Shown here: piece after piece, positions 44,259-52,108 of the stretch
How the letters are laid out: the number at the start of each line of letters is the position of its first letter
Position numbering within the stretch: the stretch's first letter is position 1
Assembly: GCA_036563665.1 (NCBI GenBank)
Contig: DATCLY010000058.1
Span: 92,812-156,811 of the forward strand
Direction: 5' to 3'
From: FEN-1219 sp036563665
GTDB taxonomy: Bacteria; Pseudomonadota; Gammaproteobacteria; Steroidobacterales; Rariloculaceae
DNA length: 64,000 nt
Program-made: the position numbers and the translations under genes
Notes under the pieces: generated by a model
What the model saw: only the letters and a program-made list of their open reading frames with translations
What the model was told of the DNA's origin: nothing
Database searches by the model: none

Positions 44259-44408
44259 AGGAACGCCCAGGCTGGATCGGTGCGTGATCGACTATGATGA
44301 CCGACGGCCCCCTTCCGGGCAAACGGCCGGGCGGGGGCGCGCTGGCTGGGCGGCCGGCGTTACGTGCACACTAACGCCTTTCCGACCCGGGGATGAGCTG
44401 AGCAAGCC

Positions 44409-45059
44409 GTGGAGCTGATCTCGTGGCCGGAGCTCCTGGCTCTGGCACAGGTTGTTTTGGTCGATTTGGTCCTGGCGGGCGACAACGCCATCGTGATCGG
44501 CATCGCCGTCGCGGGCCTGCCCATGGAGCAGCGGACGCGGGTCATGGTGCTCGGCATCGGGGCCGCCACGGCGCTGCGCATCCTGTTCGCCTCGGTCACG
44601 GTTCAGCTCCTGCAGATCATCGGGCTGCTGCTCGCGGGCGGCCTGCTGCTGCTGTGGGTGTCGTGGAAGCTCTGGCGGGAGCTCAGGGCCCAGCGGCTCG
44701 AGGCGAAGCTCGCGGCCGAAGGGGGCCCGATCGACGAGACGCTGGCCGACGGGCCGCCGTCCCGCCAGCGCCCGCCCCCGAAGACGATGCGGGAGGCCGT
44801 CGTGCAGATCGTGGTGGCCGACGTGTCGATGTCGCTCGACAACGTGCTCGCCGTAGCGGGCGTCGCCCGCGAGCACACCTGGGTGCTGGTGTTCGGGCTC
44901 GCCTTGTCCGTGGCGTTCATGGGCTTCGCGGCCGCGCTGATCGCGCGGCTGCTGAACCGCTATCACTGGATCGCGTACGTGGGCCTCGCGATCATCTTCT
45001 ACGTGGCGCTGCGCATGATCTGGGAAGGCGGCGCCGAGGTCATCGAAGCGGCGGCCTAG
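44409..45059 (+). CDS. TerC-family integral membrane protein (YjbE type)
   Basis: A 216-residue protein with about seven membrane helices and the paired acidic motifs LAGDNAIVIG and MSLDNVLAVAG typical of TerC/Alx/YkoY, some of which export manganese. A cytoplasmic loop rich in Arg/Glu/Pro separates the two halves (residues 90-125). GTG start. A TATGAT at 44293-44298 could be its -10. The 150-bp leader was checked for a yybP-ykoY manganese riboswitch and none was evident. Confidence 0.85.
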   Translation: MELISWPELLALAQVVLVDLVLAGDNAIVIGIAVAGLPMEQRTRVMVLGIGAATALRILFASVTVQLLQIIGLLLAGGLLLLWVSWKLWRELRAQRLEAKLAAEGGPIDETLADGPPSRQRPPPKTMREAVVQIVVADVSMSLDNVLAVAGVAREHTWVLVFGLALSVAFMGFAAALIARLLNRYHWIAYVGLAIIFYVALRMIWEGGAEVIEAAA

Positions 45060-45535
45060 CGCTCGGCGCGCGGCTTGAGGCGCAGGGCGTAGGTCCCCGT
45101 GAACTGCACCGCGGGCCCGCGCTCCGAGGGCACGACCGCATCGAGCGGCAGCGTGGCGCGGCCCGCGGCGAGGAGCTCGTCGAGCAACGCGCGCTCGTCC
45201 GCGGGCTCGAGGCGCGAACGGCATTCGATGTAGCCCGTCACGGGGCGGCGATAGTCGATGCGGCTGTCGGTGACGACGATGCGCGCGGTGACGCCCTGCC
45301 TGTGCAGGGCGAGCCACAGCCGCCCCCAGGCCGCGAGCACGCACACCGAGAACAGGCTGCCCGCGAACGCCGTGCCGTGGACGTTGATGTTGGCGGCGAG
45401 CGGCGCGCGCACGTGCAGCGTCTCGCCGTCGAACGCGGCGGCCTCGATGCCCATGGCGGCGGCGAGCGGGATGCCGCGCCACGCGGCCTGCAGCGCCGCG
45501 CAAGGATCGTCCGGGCTTTCGGTGACCGTGCTCAC
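45056..45535 (-). CDS. Thioesterase-domain protein (YiiD C-terminal type)
   Basis: A 159-residue hot-dog-fold protein. The signature MGIEAAAFDGETLHVRAPLA followed by NINVHGTAFAGSLFSVCVLAAWG matches the YiiD_C thioesterase family, which resembles acyl-CoA thioesterases. No acetyltransferase half is attached. Tail-to-tail overlap of 4 bp with the TerC gene. Natural substrate unknown. Confidence 0.8.
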   Translation of the reverse strand: MSTVTESPDDPCAALQAAWRGIPLAAAMGIEAAAFDGETLHVRAPLAANINVHGTAFAGSLFSVCVLAAWGRLWLALHRQGVTARIVVTDSRIDYRRPVTGYIECRSRLEPADERALLDELLAAGRATLPLDAVVPSERGPAVQFTGTYALRLKPRAER

Positions 45536-45645
45536 GGGGCGTAGTATCGCACGGCGCTTCGGCTCGGCCGTGCGGCCGCCCGGATGCCCCGGCCGATCGC
45601 CGGGCCGCCCGGCGGCGGCCGAGCGCGCGCGAGCGGTCGCGATGC

Positions 45646-45651
45646 TATGAT
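45646..45651 (+). promoter_or_regulatory. Possible -10 element before the MBL hydrolase gene
   Basis: TATGAT, 5 of 6 matches to the -10 consensus, lies 34 bp before the hydrolase ATG; no -35 is recognisable. A GGGGGAGAA ribosome-binding site follows at about 45674. Confidence 0.3.
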
Positions 45652-45684
45652 CGGCCTGCCCGCCGATCGGCTGAGGGGGAGAAC

Positions 45685-46566
45685 ATGAACAAGCAGCTCT
45701 TCGTCGCGTCGTCCGTGCCCGCTTTGCTCCTCGGTGCGTCGCTCGCGCTCGCCCAGGGCCAGGACTTCTCGCAGGTGCAGGTCACCGCGCATCAGGTGTC
45801 GGGCAACGTCTATTACCTGCAAGGGGCGGGCGGCAACATCGGCCTGCTGATCGGCGACGACGGCGTGCTCATGGTCGACGATCAGTTCGCACCGCTCACG
45901 GAGAAGATCGTGGCGGCGATCCGCACGCTGTCGCAGGGGCCGATCCGATTCCTCATCAACACCCACGTGCACGGCGACCACGTGGGCGGCAACGAGAATT
46001 TCGGCAACATGGGAGTTCCCATCGTCGCGCACGACAACGTCCGCGTGCGCCTGCGCCGCGGCGTGAACAACGCGCCGCCCGCACCCGACGTGGCGCTCCC
46101 CATCCTGACCTATGGCGACGCCGTCACGTTCCACATGAACGGCGAGGAGATCCGCGTGGTCAAGGTGCCGCCCGCCCACACGGACGGCGACAGCATAATC
46201 CACTTCGTGAACGCCGACGTCATCCACATGGGCGACGTCTTCCGCACCACGGGCTACCCGGGCGTGGACGCCGGCAACGGCGGCTCGGTCAAAGGCACGA
46301 TCGAGGCGCTGCAGATGGCGATCGACATGGCCGGGCCGGACACCAAGATCCTCCCGGGCCACGGCGTCGTGGCCACGCGCGACGACATGATCGAGTTCCG
46401 CGACATGGTCGTCGAAGTGCAGCGCCGCATCTCGGCGCTGGTGGAGCAGGGCATGACGCTCGAGCAGGTGGTGGCGGCGAAACCGACCGCCGATCTCGAC
46501 GAGCGCTGGGGCTCGTTCGAGCGCTTCCTGCCGGGCTTCTACCAGGCCGTCAAGAACGAGCTGTAG
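45685..46566 (+). CDS. Metallo-beta-lactamase-fold hydrolase, exported
   Basis: A 293-residue periplasmic protein with signal peptide (cleavage near LALAQG, residue 25). Zinc motif HVHGDH at 94-99 (H94, H96, D98, H99), later ligands His in PPAHTDGDS and PGHG. Belongs to the large MBL-fold group near quinoprotein relay proteins and class B3-like hydrolases; substrate unknown. No reason in context to call it a drug-resistance enzyme. Confidence 0.85.
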   Translation: MNKQLFVASSVPALLLGASLALAQGQDFSQVQVTAHQVSGNVYYLQGAGGNIGLLIGDDGVLMVDDQFAPLTEKIVAAIRTLSQGPIRFLINTHVHGDHVGGNENFGNMGVPIVAHDNVRVRLRRGVNNAPPAPDVALPILTYGDAVTFHMNGEEIRVVKVPPAHTDGDSIIHFVNADVIHMGDVFRTTGYPGVDAGNGGSVKGTIEALQMAIDMAGPDTKILPGHGVVATRDDMIEFRDMVVEVQRRISALVEQGMTLEQVVAAKPTADLDERWGSFERFLPGFYQAVKNEL

Positions 46567-46603
46567 CCGCCGTCCGCGGCGGCGCACGTCGACTCCGGGG
46601 CCC

Positions 46604-47677
46604 ATGGCGCGGCCGAAGGTCTTGATTTACCGCGTCGTGGACGAGAGCGGCCGGTCGCACGGCGAGCTCGAGGCCGCGGGCTGCGAGGTGGTGATCGCGG
46701 AGCCGGGCACGCACCGCGAGCGCCTGCTCGAGCTCGCGCGCGGCGCCCACGTGCTGCTCGGCGCCACGTTCCCCGCCGAGGGGCGCATCGACGCGGAGTT
46801 CTTCGCGGCGGCGCCCGAGCTGCGCATCGTGGCGAAGTACACCATCGGCGTGGACGACGTGGACCTCGAGGCGGCGTCGGCGCTCGGGATCCTCGTGACC
46901 CATTCCCCCACCGAGGCGAACTGGGGCGGCGTGGCCGAAGGCACGATCGCCGCGCTGCTCACGCTGCTCAAGAAGGTGCGCGAGCGCGACCGGCACGTGA
47001 GGCAGGGCGGCTGGCGGAGCCCCGCGCTCCAGGGCGTGTACCTCGGTGCCCGCGACGACGGCTATCCGGGCATCACGGTGGGGATCGTGGGGCTCGGCCG
47101 GATCGGCACGCGCGTGGCCGAGCTGCTTCGGCCGTGGCGCGTGCGGGTGCTCGCGACGGACCCGTACGTGGACGACGAGCGCTTCGCCCGCTGCGGCGCG
47201 CGGCGCGTGGAGCTTCCGGAGCTCCTCGCCTCGGCGGACGTCGTGACGCTGCACTGCAGCCTCACCGCCGAGACGCGCGGCCTCATCGGTGCGGCCGAGC
47301 TCGCCCGCATGCGGCCGGGCGCCGTGCTGATCAACACGGCCCGCGGCGCGCTGCTCGACCTCGACGCGCTCTGCGACGCGCTCGAGTCGGGCCGGCTCGC
47401 CGCGGCGGCGCTCGACGTGTTCCCGGAGGAGCCGTTGCCGCGGGGCGCGCGGGTCTGCGGGCTCGGGGACCGCGTGCTGCTCTCGCCCCACATGATCGCC
47501 GCCAACCAGGGCGGCACGCTCGGCCCCGCCGTGCCGTGGGCGACGGCGGCCGTGCTCGCGGCGCTGCGCGGCGACCTGCCCCGGTACGTTTACAATGTCG
47601 AGGCGGTCGCGCGTTGGCGGGAGCGGTTCGGGGGGCGATCCCTGCTCGAGGGGCGCGACGGAGAGCAGCATGCATAG
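46604..47677 (+). CDS. D-isomer-specific 2-hydroxyacid dehydrogenase (C-terminal-binding-protein type)
   Basis: A 357-residue NAD-dependent dehydrogenase. Rossmann motif VGLGRIGTRVAELL, catalytic Arg in NTARGALLDLD, Glu in DVFPEEPLPRG and His in LSPHMIA. The early segment IVAKYTIGVDDVD and the EANWGGVAEGTI sequence fit the phosphoglycerate-dehydrogenase/CtBP-like subgroup. Distinct from the family member at 32.8 kb. Overlaps the next gene by 8 bp, so it may be co-translated with the DUF6152 protein. Substrate unknown. Confidence 0.85.
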   Translation: MARPKVLIYRVVDESGRSHGELEAAGCEVVIAEPGTHRERLLELARGAHVLLGATFPAEGRIDAEFFAAAPELRIVAKYTIGVDDVDLEAASALGILVTHSPTEANWGGVAEGTIAALLTLLKKVRERDRHVRQGGWRSPALQGVYLGARDDGYPGITVGIVGLGRIGTRVAELLRPWRVRVLATDPYVDDERFARCGARRVELPELLASADVVTLHCSLTAETRGLIGAAELARMRPGAVLINTARGALLDLDALCDALESGRLAAAALDVFPEEPLPRGARVCGLGDRVLLSPHMIAANQGGTLGPAVPWATAAVLAALRGDLPRYVYNVEAVARWRERFGGRSLLEGRDGEQHA

Positions 47678-48101
47678 CAGATCGCTCGATCGTGAAGCCC
47701 GGCGCGCGTCGGTGCGCGTGGCCGCCGTCGCGGTGGGCCTGCTGTGCGCGGCCCCGAGCGTCGCGCACCACTCCTTCGCCGTGCACTTCGTGGAGGATCG
47801 CCTCGTGACGGTCTCGGGCGTCGTCACGGAGTTCCGCTTCCGCAACCCGCACGGCATCGTCACGCTCGCCGCGGACGACGACGGCGGCGAATGGCGGGCG
47901 GAGACGAACTCGCCGAACATCCTGCGTCGCCGCGGCTGGACGCCGGACTCGATCAAGCCCGGCGATCGCGTGACGATCGAGGGCTATCCCGCGCGCGACG
48001 GCTCGCATTCCATGCGCATCTACCGGGTGATCTATCCCGACGGCCGGGAGCTGATCTCGCAGCGGCCGCCCGCGGGCGTGGCCGCCGACGGCGAGGACTG
48101 A
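47670..48101 (+). CDS. DUF6152-family exported protein
   Basis: A 143-residue protein with an Arg-rich start, a signal peptide ending near APSVA (residue 32) and mature N terminus HHSFAVHF. The motif VVTEFRFRNPHGIVTL is the DUF6152 signature; I know no function for it. The protein is predicted as a small beta barrel (OB-like) exported to the periplasm. Followed after 6 bp by an exported protein of unknown family, a pairing I have seen repeatedly for DUF6152. Confidence 0.7.
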   Translation: MHSRSLDREARRASVRVAAVAVGLLCAAPSVAHHSFAVHFVEDRLVTVSGVVTEFRFRNPHGIVTLAADDDGGEWRAETNSPNILRRRGWTPDSIKPGDRVTIEGYPARDGSHSMRIYRVIYPDGRELISQRPPAGVAADGED

Positions 48102-48107
48102 CGGCCC

Positions 48108-48860
48108 GTGCGCGCGCCGACGCGGGCCGCCTCGCGGCATGTCTTCCGCCTGCTGGCCGCGGCCGGCTGCCTCGCGGCCGCCGACGCGCCCGCCGAGGAC
48201 GCGGTGCCCGACCTCGAAGGCTTCTGGGCGGTCAAGTTCGAGCGCGAGCCGTCCGGCCGCGCGCTCATCGACGAGCTCCCGGACGGCACCGTGCTCATCG
48301 ACGACGCGGGCGGCGGCGAGCTCGGCCTGAACGATTTCGGCGGGCTCGAGCTCACGCCGGAGGCGCTGGCCGAGGTGGCCGAGTACGACTACTCGCAGGA
48401 GCTCGAGCGCGAGAACACCTGCGTGGCGCCGTCCGCCGCGTTCTACATGCAGGCGCCGTTCCCCATGGAGATCTACCAGGGGACGGAGCTCATCGTGCTC
48501 AAGATGGAGTACTTCGATCAGTATCGGGTCATCTTCCTGGACGGGCGGCCGCACCCGCCGCCGGATGCGCCGCACACGAAATCGGGCCACTCGGTGGGCC
48601 GCTGGGAAGGCGACACGCTCGTGGTGGCCACCACGCACCTCGCGGCCGGCACGTTCATGAACAACGGCCTGAACCACAGCGACGACATTCACATGGTGGA
48701 GCGGTTTCGCCTGAGCCCCGACGGCAGCACGCTGTGGCTCACGCAGCTCTACGAGGATCCCGCCGTGTTCAAGGGTCGCGCGGCGCGTTACATGGCCTGG
48801 ACCCGAGTGCCTGGAGAGTACGTCTATCCATACGACTGTGACCCCAGCTACGGTCGGTAG
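48108..48860 (+). CDS. Exported protein of unknown function, DUF6152-associated
   Basis: A 250-residue protein with an N-terminal signal peptide (LLAAAGCLAAADAPAED) and no family I can name. Recurring features are LEGFWAVKFE, a single Cys in ENTCVAPSA, FPMEIYQGTELIVLKMEYF and DGRPHPPPDAPHTKSGHSVG. This pattern (plus RWEGDTLVVATTHL) is common in environmental proteobacteria and acidobacteria next to DUF6152 genes. GTG start. Its end overlaps the MFS gene by 23 bp. Confidence 0.65.
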   Translation: MRAPTRAASRHVFRLLAAAGCLAAADAPAEDAVPDLEGFWAVKFEREPSGRALIDELPDGTVLIDDAGGGELGLNDFGGLELTPEALAEVAEYDYSQELERENTCVAPSAAFYMQAPFPMEIYQGTELIVLKMEYFDQYRVIFLDGRPHPPPDAPHTKSGHSVGRWEGDTLVVATTHLAAGTFMNNGLNHSDDIHMVERFRLSPDGSTLWLTQLYEDPAVFKGRAARYMAWTRVPGEYVYPYDCDPSYGR

Positions 48861-50136
48861 CGGGCAGCGGCGCGTCCTCTGGTCCTGGGCGCTGTACGAC
48901 TTCGCGAACTCCTCGTTCACGACGCTCGTCGTCACGTTCGTCTACGCGACCTATTTCACCCAGGCCATCGCGGCGGACGCGATCACCGGCACGGCGCTCT
49001 GGTCACGGGCCGTGACGGTGACGGCGGTGATCGTGGCGCTCGCCTCGCCCGTGCTCGGCGCCATCGCGGACCGCGGCGGCTATCGGAAGCTGTTCGTGGT
49101 GATCTCCACGCTCGTCTGCGTGGCGGCCACGGCGGCGCTCTACGACGTGCTGCCGGGCGAGGTGACGGCCGCCCTCGTGCTGTTCGTGATCGCGAACGTC
49201 GCCTACGAGCTCGGCACGGTGTTCTACAACGCGTTCCTGCCCGACATCGCGCCGCCCGGCCGTATCGGCACACTGTCGGGTTGGGCCTGGGGGCTCGGCT
49301 ATTTCGGCGGGCTGCTCGCGCTCGCCGTGGCGCTCGTGGGGTTCGTGCAGCCCGAGGCGCCGTGGTTCGGATTCTCCAAGGAAGGCGGCGAGAACATCCG
49401 CGCCACCAATCTGCTGGTGGCCGCCTGGTTCCTCGTGTTCAGCCTGCCGCTGTTCCTCTGGGTGCCGGAGAGCCGGCGGCGCTCCGCGGTGTCCGCGCGC
49501 GTCGTGCACGATGCGTTCGTGCAGCTCAAGCGCACGTTCGCGGAGGTGCGCAGGTACCGGCAGGTCGTGCGCTTCCTCATCGCGCGGCTCGTGTACAACG
49601 ACGGCCTGGTCACGATCTTCGCGTTCGGCGGCATCTACGCCGCGGAGACCTTCGGCTTCGGCTTCGACGACGTGCTGCTGTTCGGCATCGCCGTGAACGT
49701 GACGGCGGGCATCGGGGCCGCGGCGCTCGGCTCGCTGGACGACAAAATCGGCGGCAAGCGCACGATCATCATCTCGCTCGCCGGCCTCATCGCGGCCACG
49801 ACGATGGCCGTGCTCGCGCCGTCCGCCGGCTGGCTCTGGGCGGCCGGGCTCCTGCTCGGCATCTTCACGGGGCCCAATCAGGCGGCGAGCCGCTCGCTCA
49901 TGGGACGATTCGTGCCGCGCTCCGTGGAGAACGAGTTCTTCGGCTTCTTCGCCTTCTCGGGCAAGCTCACCGCGTTCATCGGGCCGCTGCTGCTCGGCAT
50001 TCTCACCGAGTGGTCGGGCTCGCAGCGCGTGGGCGCGGCCGTCGTGATCGTGATGTTCGTGCTGGGCTGGCTGCTGCTCTTGTCCGTGGACGAGGCGGAG
50101 GGCAGCCGCGCGCGCGCGGACGTCAGTCCCGCGTGA
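48838..50136 (+). CDS. MFS transporter, UMF1 (Atg22-like) family
   Basis: A 432-residue membrane protein with about 12 helices. It begins WSWALYDFANSSFTTLV, the UMF1 signature; Atg22 is the yeast relative, an amino-acid effluxer. A central cytoplasmic loop with VPESRRRS separates the two halves. GTG start within the preceding gene. Tail-to-tail overlap of 14 bp with the TfpX-like gene. Substrate not known. Confidence 0.88.
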   Translation: MTPATVGSGQRRVLWSWALYDFANSSFTTLVVTFVYATYFTQAIAADAITGTALWSRAVTVTAVIVALASPVLGAIADRGGYRKLFVVISTLVCVAATAALYDVLPGEVTAALVLFVIANVAYELGTVFYNAFLPDIAPPGRIGTLSGWAWGLGYFGGLLALAVALVGFVQPEAPWFGFSKEGGENIRATNLLVAAWFLVFSLPLFLWVPESRRRSAVSARVVHDAFVQLKRTFAEVRRYRQVVRFLIARLVYNDGLVTIFAFGGIYAAETFGFGFDDVLLFGIAVNVTAGIGAAALGSLDDKIGGKRTIIISLAGLIAATTMAVLAPSAGWLWAAGLLLGIFTGPNQAASRSLMGRFVPRSVENEFFGFFAFSGKLTAFIGPLLLGILTEWSGSQRVGAAVVIVMFVLGWLLLLSVDEAEGSRARADVSPA

Positions 50137-50929
50137 TCGACGGCCACGGATCGACGTCCAGCACCTCCACCGGCATGCCGGTGCGGCGGTCGATCACGAC
50201 GCTCAGATCGCGGTTCTTGGCGAGCAGGGGGAGGAAGCCGAGCTGCGCCTCGGGGAGATCGATGCGCCGCAGGAGCTCGGCCACCGCCCGGGCGGCGTCC
50301 TCGCCTTCCTCCTCCACGAGCGCCGCGAGCGGGCGCGCCCGGTCGACGACCGCGGCCGCGTTGGCGGCGTAGGGCCGCCAGAGGTCCGGCCGTCGGTCGA
50401 TGTCCCGCCCGCCGCGGAGCACGTCGAGCATCAGCCGCAGGGACTCCTGTCCGTCCTCGGGGACCTCGGCCGCGACGAGCAGGGGACCCACGAGCGGCTT
50501 GCCGCCGAAGCGCTCGGCGTCGAAGGGGGGCGCCTCGGCGGCGGCCCACACGTGGAAGCGGTCCACGGCGAACACGGCGACGTACGGGCGCTCCCGGTAG
50601 AGCAGCGTGACGCCGTAGAGGAGGGCGGCGAGCTGCACGACCGCGATGAACGCGAGGTCGAACTTCAGGCCCCGCTTGCCGGGCTTGAAGACGATCAGCG
50701 TGAGCGTGGGCCCGAGCACGACGTCCACCGCGACCAGCACGCGCAGCGGATTCCACGTGCCCATGGCCTCGAAGTACGGGTGCGGGTACCAGGCGAAGAA
50801 TACGAGCGCGCACACCGAGCCGACGATGCCGGCGCTGAGGCAGAGGTGGGTCAGGAACGCGCGCTTGCGGCTCACCGCGAGCCAGGCGCGTTGCTCGGTC
50901 GGCGCGATGTTCTCCATCACGGCGTCCAT
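50123..50929 (-). CDS. TfpX/TfpZ-family type IV pilin accessory protein-like
   Basis: A 268-residue protein with three N-terminal membrane helices (about residues 25-110) containing FFAWYPHPYFEAMG, VDVVLGPTLTLIVFKPGKRG and LKFDLAFIAVVQ, the signature of TfpX/TfpZ proteins, followed by a periplasmic domain. In Moraxella and Acinetobacter such proteins chaperone specific major pilins; here no pilin gene is adjacent. Start at ATG 50929 (ATG 50917 is possible). Confidence 0.75.
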   Translation of the reverse strand: MDAVMENIAPTEQRAWLAVSRKRAFLTHLCLSAGIVGSVCALVFFAWYPHPYFEAMGTWNPLRVLVAVDVVLGPTLTLIVFKPGKRGLKFDLAFIAVVQLAALLYGVTLLYRERPYVAVFAVDRFHVWAAAEAPPFDAERFGGKPLVGPLLVAAEVPEDGQESLRLMLDVLRGGRDIDRRPDLWRPYAANAAAVVDRARPLAALVEEEGEDAARAVAELLRRIDLPEAQLGFLPLLAKNRDLSVVIDRRTGMPVEVLDVDPWPSITRD

Positions 50930-51064
50930 GGCGCGGTTCAATAGTGCAGCGCTCTGGCGTTTGCAAGAGCGCGGAGCCCAAATTGTGCGCTTCGTCGAGC
51001 TTCGGCGACCTTGAGCGATCGGTGCCTGGGGGCGTATTCTGCGCGCCTCCGACGCGGCCTCTCG

Positions 51065-52054
51065 GTGCTTACGGTGTCCTCGCGCAAGTTGCTGTTCATT
51101 TTTCCCGGTCAGGGCTCGCAATACGCCGGCATGGGCTCGGATCTCGTGGAGGAATTCGAGGCCGCGCGGCGCGTCTACGACGAGGCGAGCGAGGTGCTCG
51201 GCTACGACATGCGGGAACTGTCGTTCCGCGACCCGCGCGGGGAGCTCGCGCAGACGCGCTTCACGCAGCCGGCGCTGCTCACGCACCAGATCGCGTGCCT
51301 CGAGTCCCTGCGCGCGCTGGCCGGCGATGCCGCCGTGCCGACGCTGGCGGCGGGACACAGCCTCGGCGAGTACGCCGCGCTCGTCGCAGCGGGCGCGTTC
51401 ACGTTCCGGGCGGCGCTGCTGCTCGTTCAGGAGCGCGGCCGGCTCATGAGCGAGCACGGCAGCGGCGGGATGATGGCCACCACGCTCGACGCCGCGGCCG
51501 CCGCCGCCCTGGCGGACAAGCACTACTGCGCCATCGCCGGCTGCAACCTGCCGGATCAGACCGTGGTGGCCGGCGAGGAGCGCGACCTCGAGGCGCTCGT
51601 CGCCGACCTCGAAAAGACGCATCCCGGCAAACGCGCCATCAAGCTCAACACGGAAGGCGCGTTCCACACGTATCTCATGGTGACCGCGGCGCGGAGGTTC
51701 CGCGAGGTGCTCGATCGGACGGAGCTCGAGGCGCCGACGTTCGACGTGCTGTCGAACTACACCGGCCAGCTGCACGAGCGGGATCCCGACGCGATCCGCG
51801 CGCGGCTGTTCTTTCAGCTGTTCAATCCCGTGCGCTGGACCGACTGCATGAGCACGGCCATCGACTCGGGCGTGGACACGATCGTCGAGCTCGGCGGCGG
51901 CATCGGCAAGGGCGAGGAGCCGGGCGCGAAGCGCCCCAACCTCGAAGGCATCGTCAAGAAATCCTTGAAATGGCGGCAGCGCGACGCAGAATACCTGCCC
52001 GCCATCCACGTCGCCGGCATTCGTGCGGCCGCGGAGCGGCTCAAGGGCGCCTGA
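51065..52054 (+). CDS. Malonyl-CoA:ACP transacylase-like acyltransferase (FabD family)
   Basis: A 329-residue FabD-fold enzyme with GQGSQ near the start, nucleophile Ser99 in GHSLGEYAAL, substrate Arg in QERGRLM, and His201 in GAFHTYLM (FabD usually has GPFHSPLM). The departures around His201 and its place away from other fatty-acid genes suggest a specialised acyltransferase rather than the housekeeping FabD. Start uncertain: GTG at 51065 or 51074; the frame reaches back to 51011. Followed by the ATP sulfurylase-APS kinase gene after 54 bp. Confidence 0.8.
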   Translation: MLTVSSRKLLFIFPGQGSQYAGMGSDLVEEFEAARRVYDEASEVLGYDMRELSFRDPRGELAQTRFTQPALLTHQIACLESLRALAGDAAVPTLAAGHSLGEYAALVAAGAFTFRAALLLVQERGRLMSEHGSGGMMATTLDAAAAAALADKHYCAIAGCNLPDQTVVAGEERDLEALVADLEKTHPGKRAIKLNTEGAFHTYLMVTAARRFREVLDRTELEAPTFDVLSNYTGQLHERDPDAIRARLFFQLFNPVRWTDCMSTAIDSGVDTIVELGGGIGKGEEPGAKRPNLEGIVKKSLKWRQRDAEYLPAIHVAGIRAAAERLKGA

Positions 52055-52108
52055 CGCCCTGCGCCCGTCGGCCCGAACGCCTGAACCAGCAAGCGGAGAG
52101 AGCGATCA

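Noticed and set aside
44259..44408. yybP-ykoY manganese riboswitch in front of the TerC-type gene
   Set aside because: The conserved GGGGAGUA and matching CUGACC-type segments are not present in the leader.
45685..46566. Metallo-beta-lactamase resistance gene
   Set aside because: The fold and HxHxDH motif are shared by many hydrolases, and neither its overall sequence nor its context points to beta-lactam resistance.
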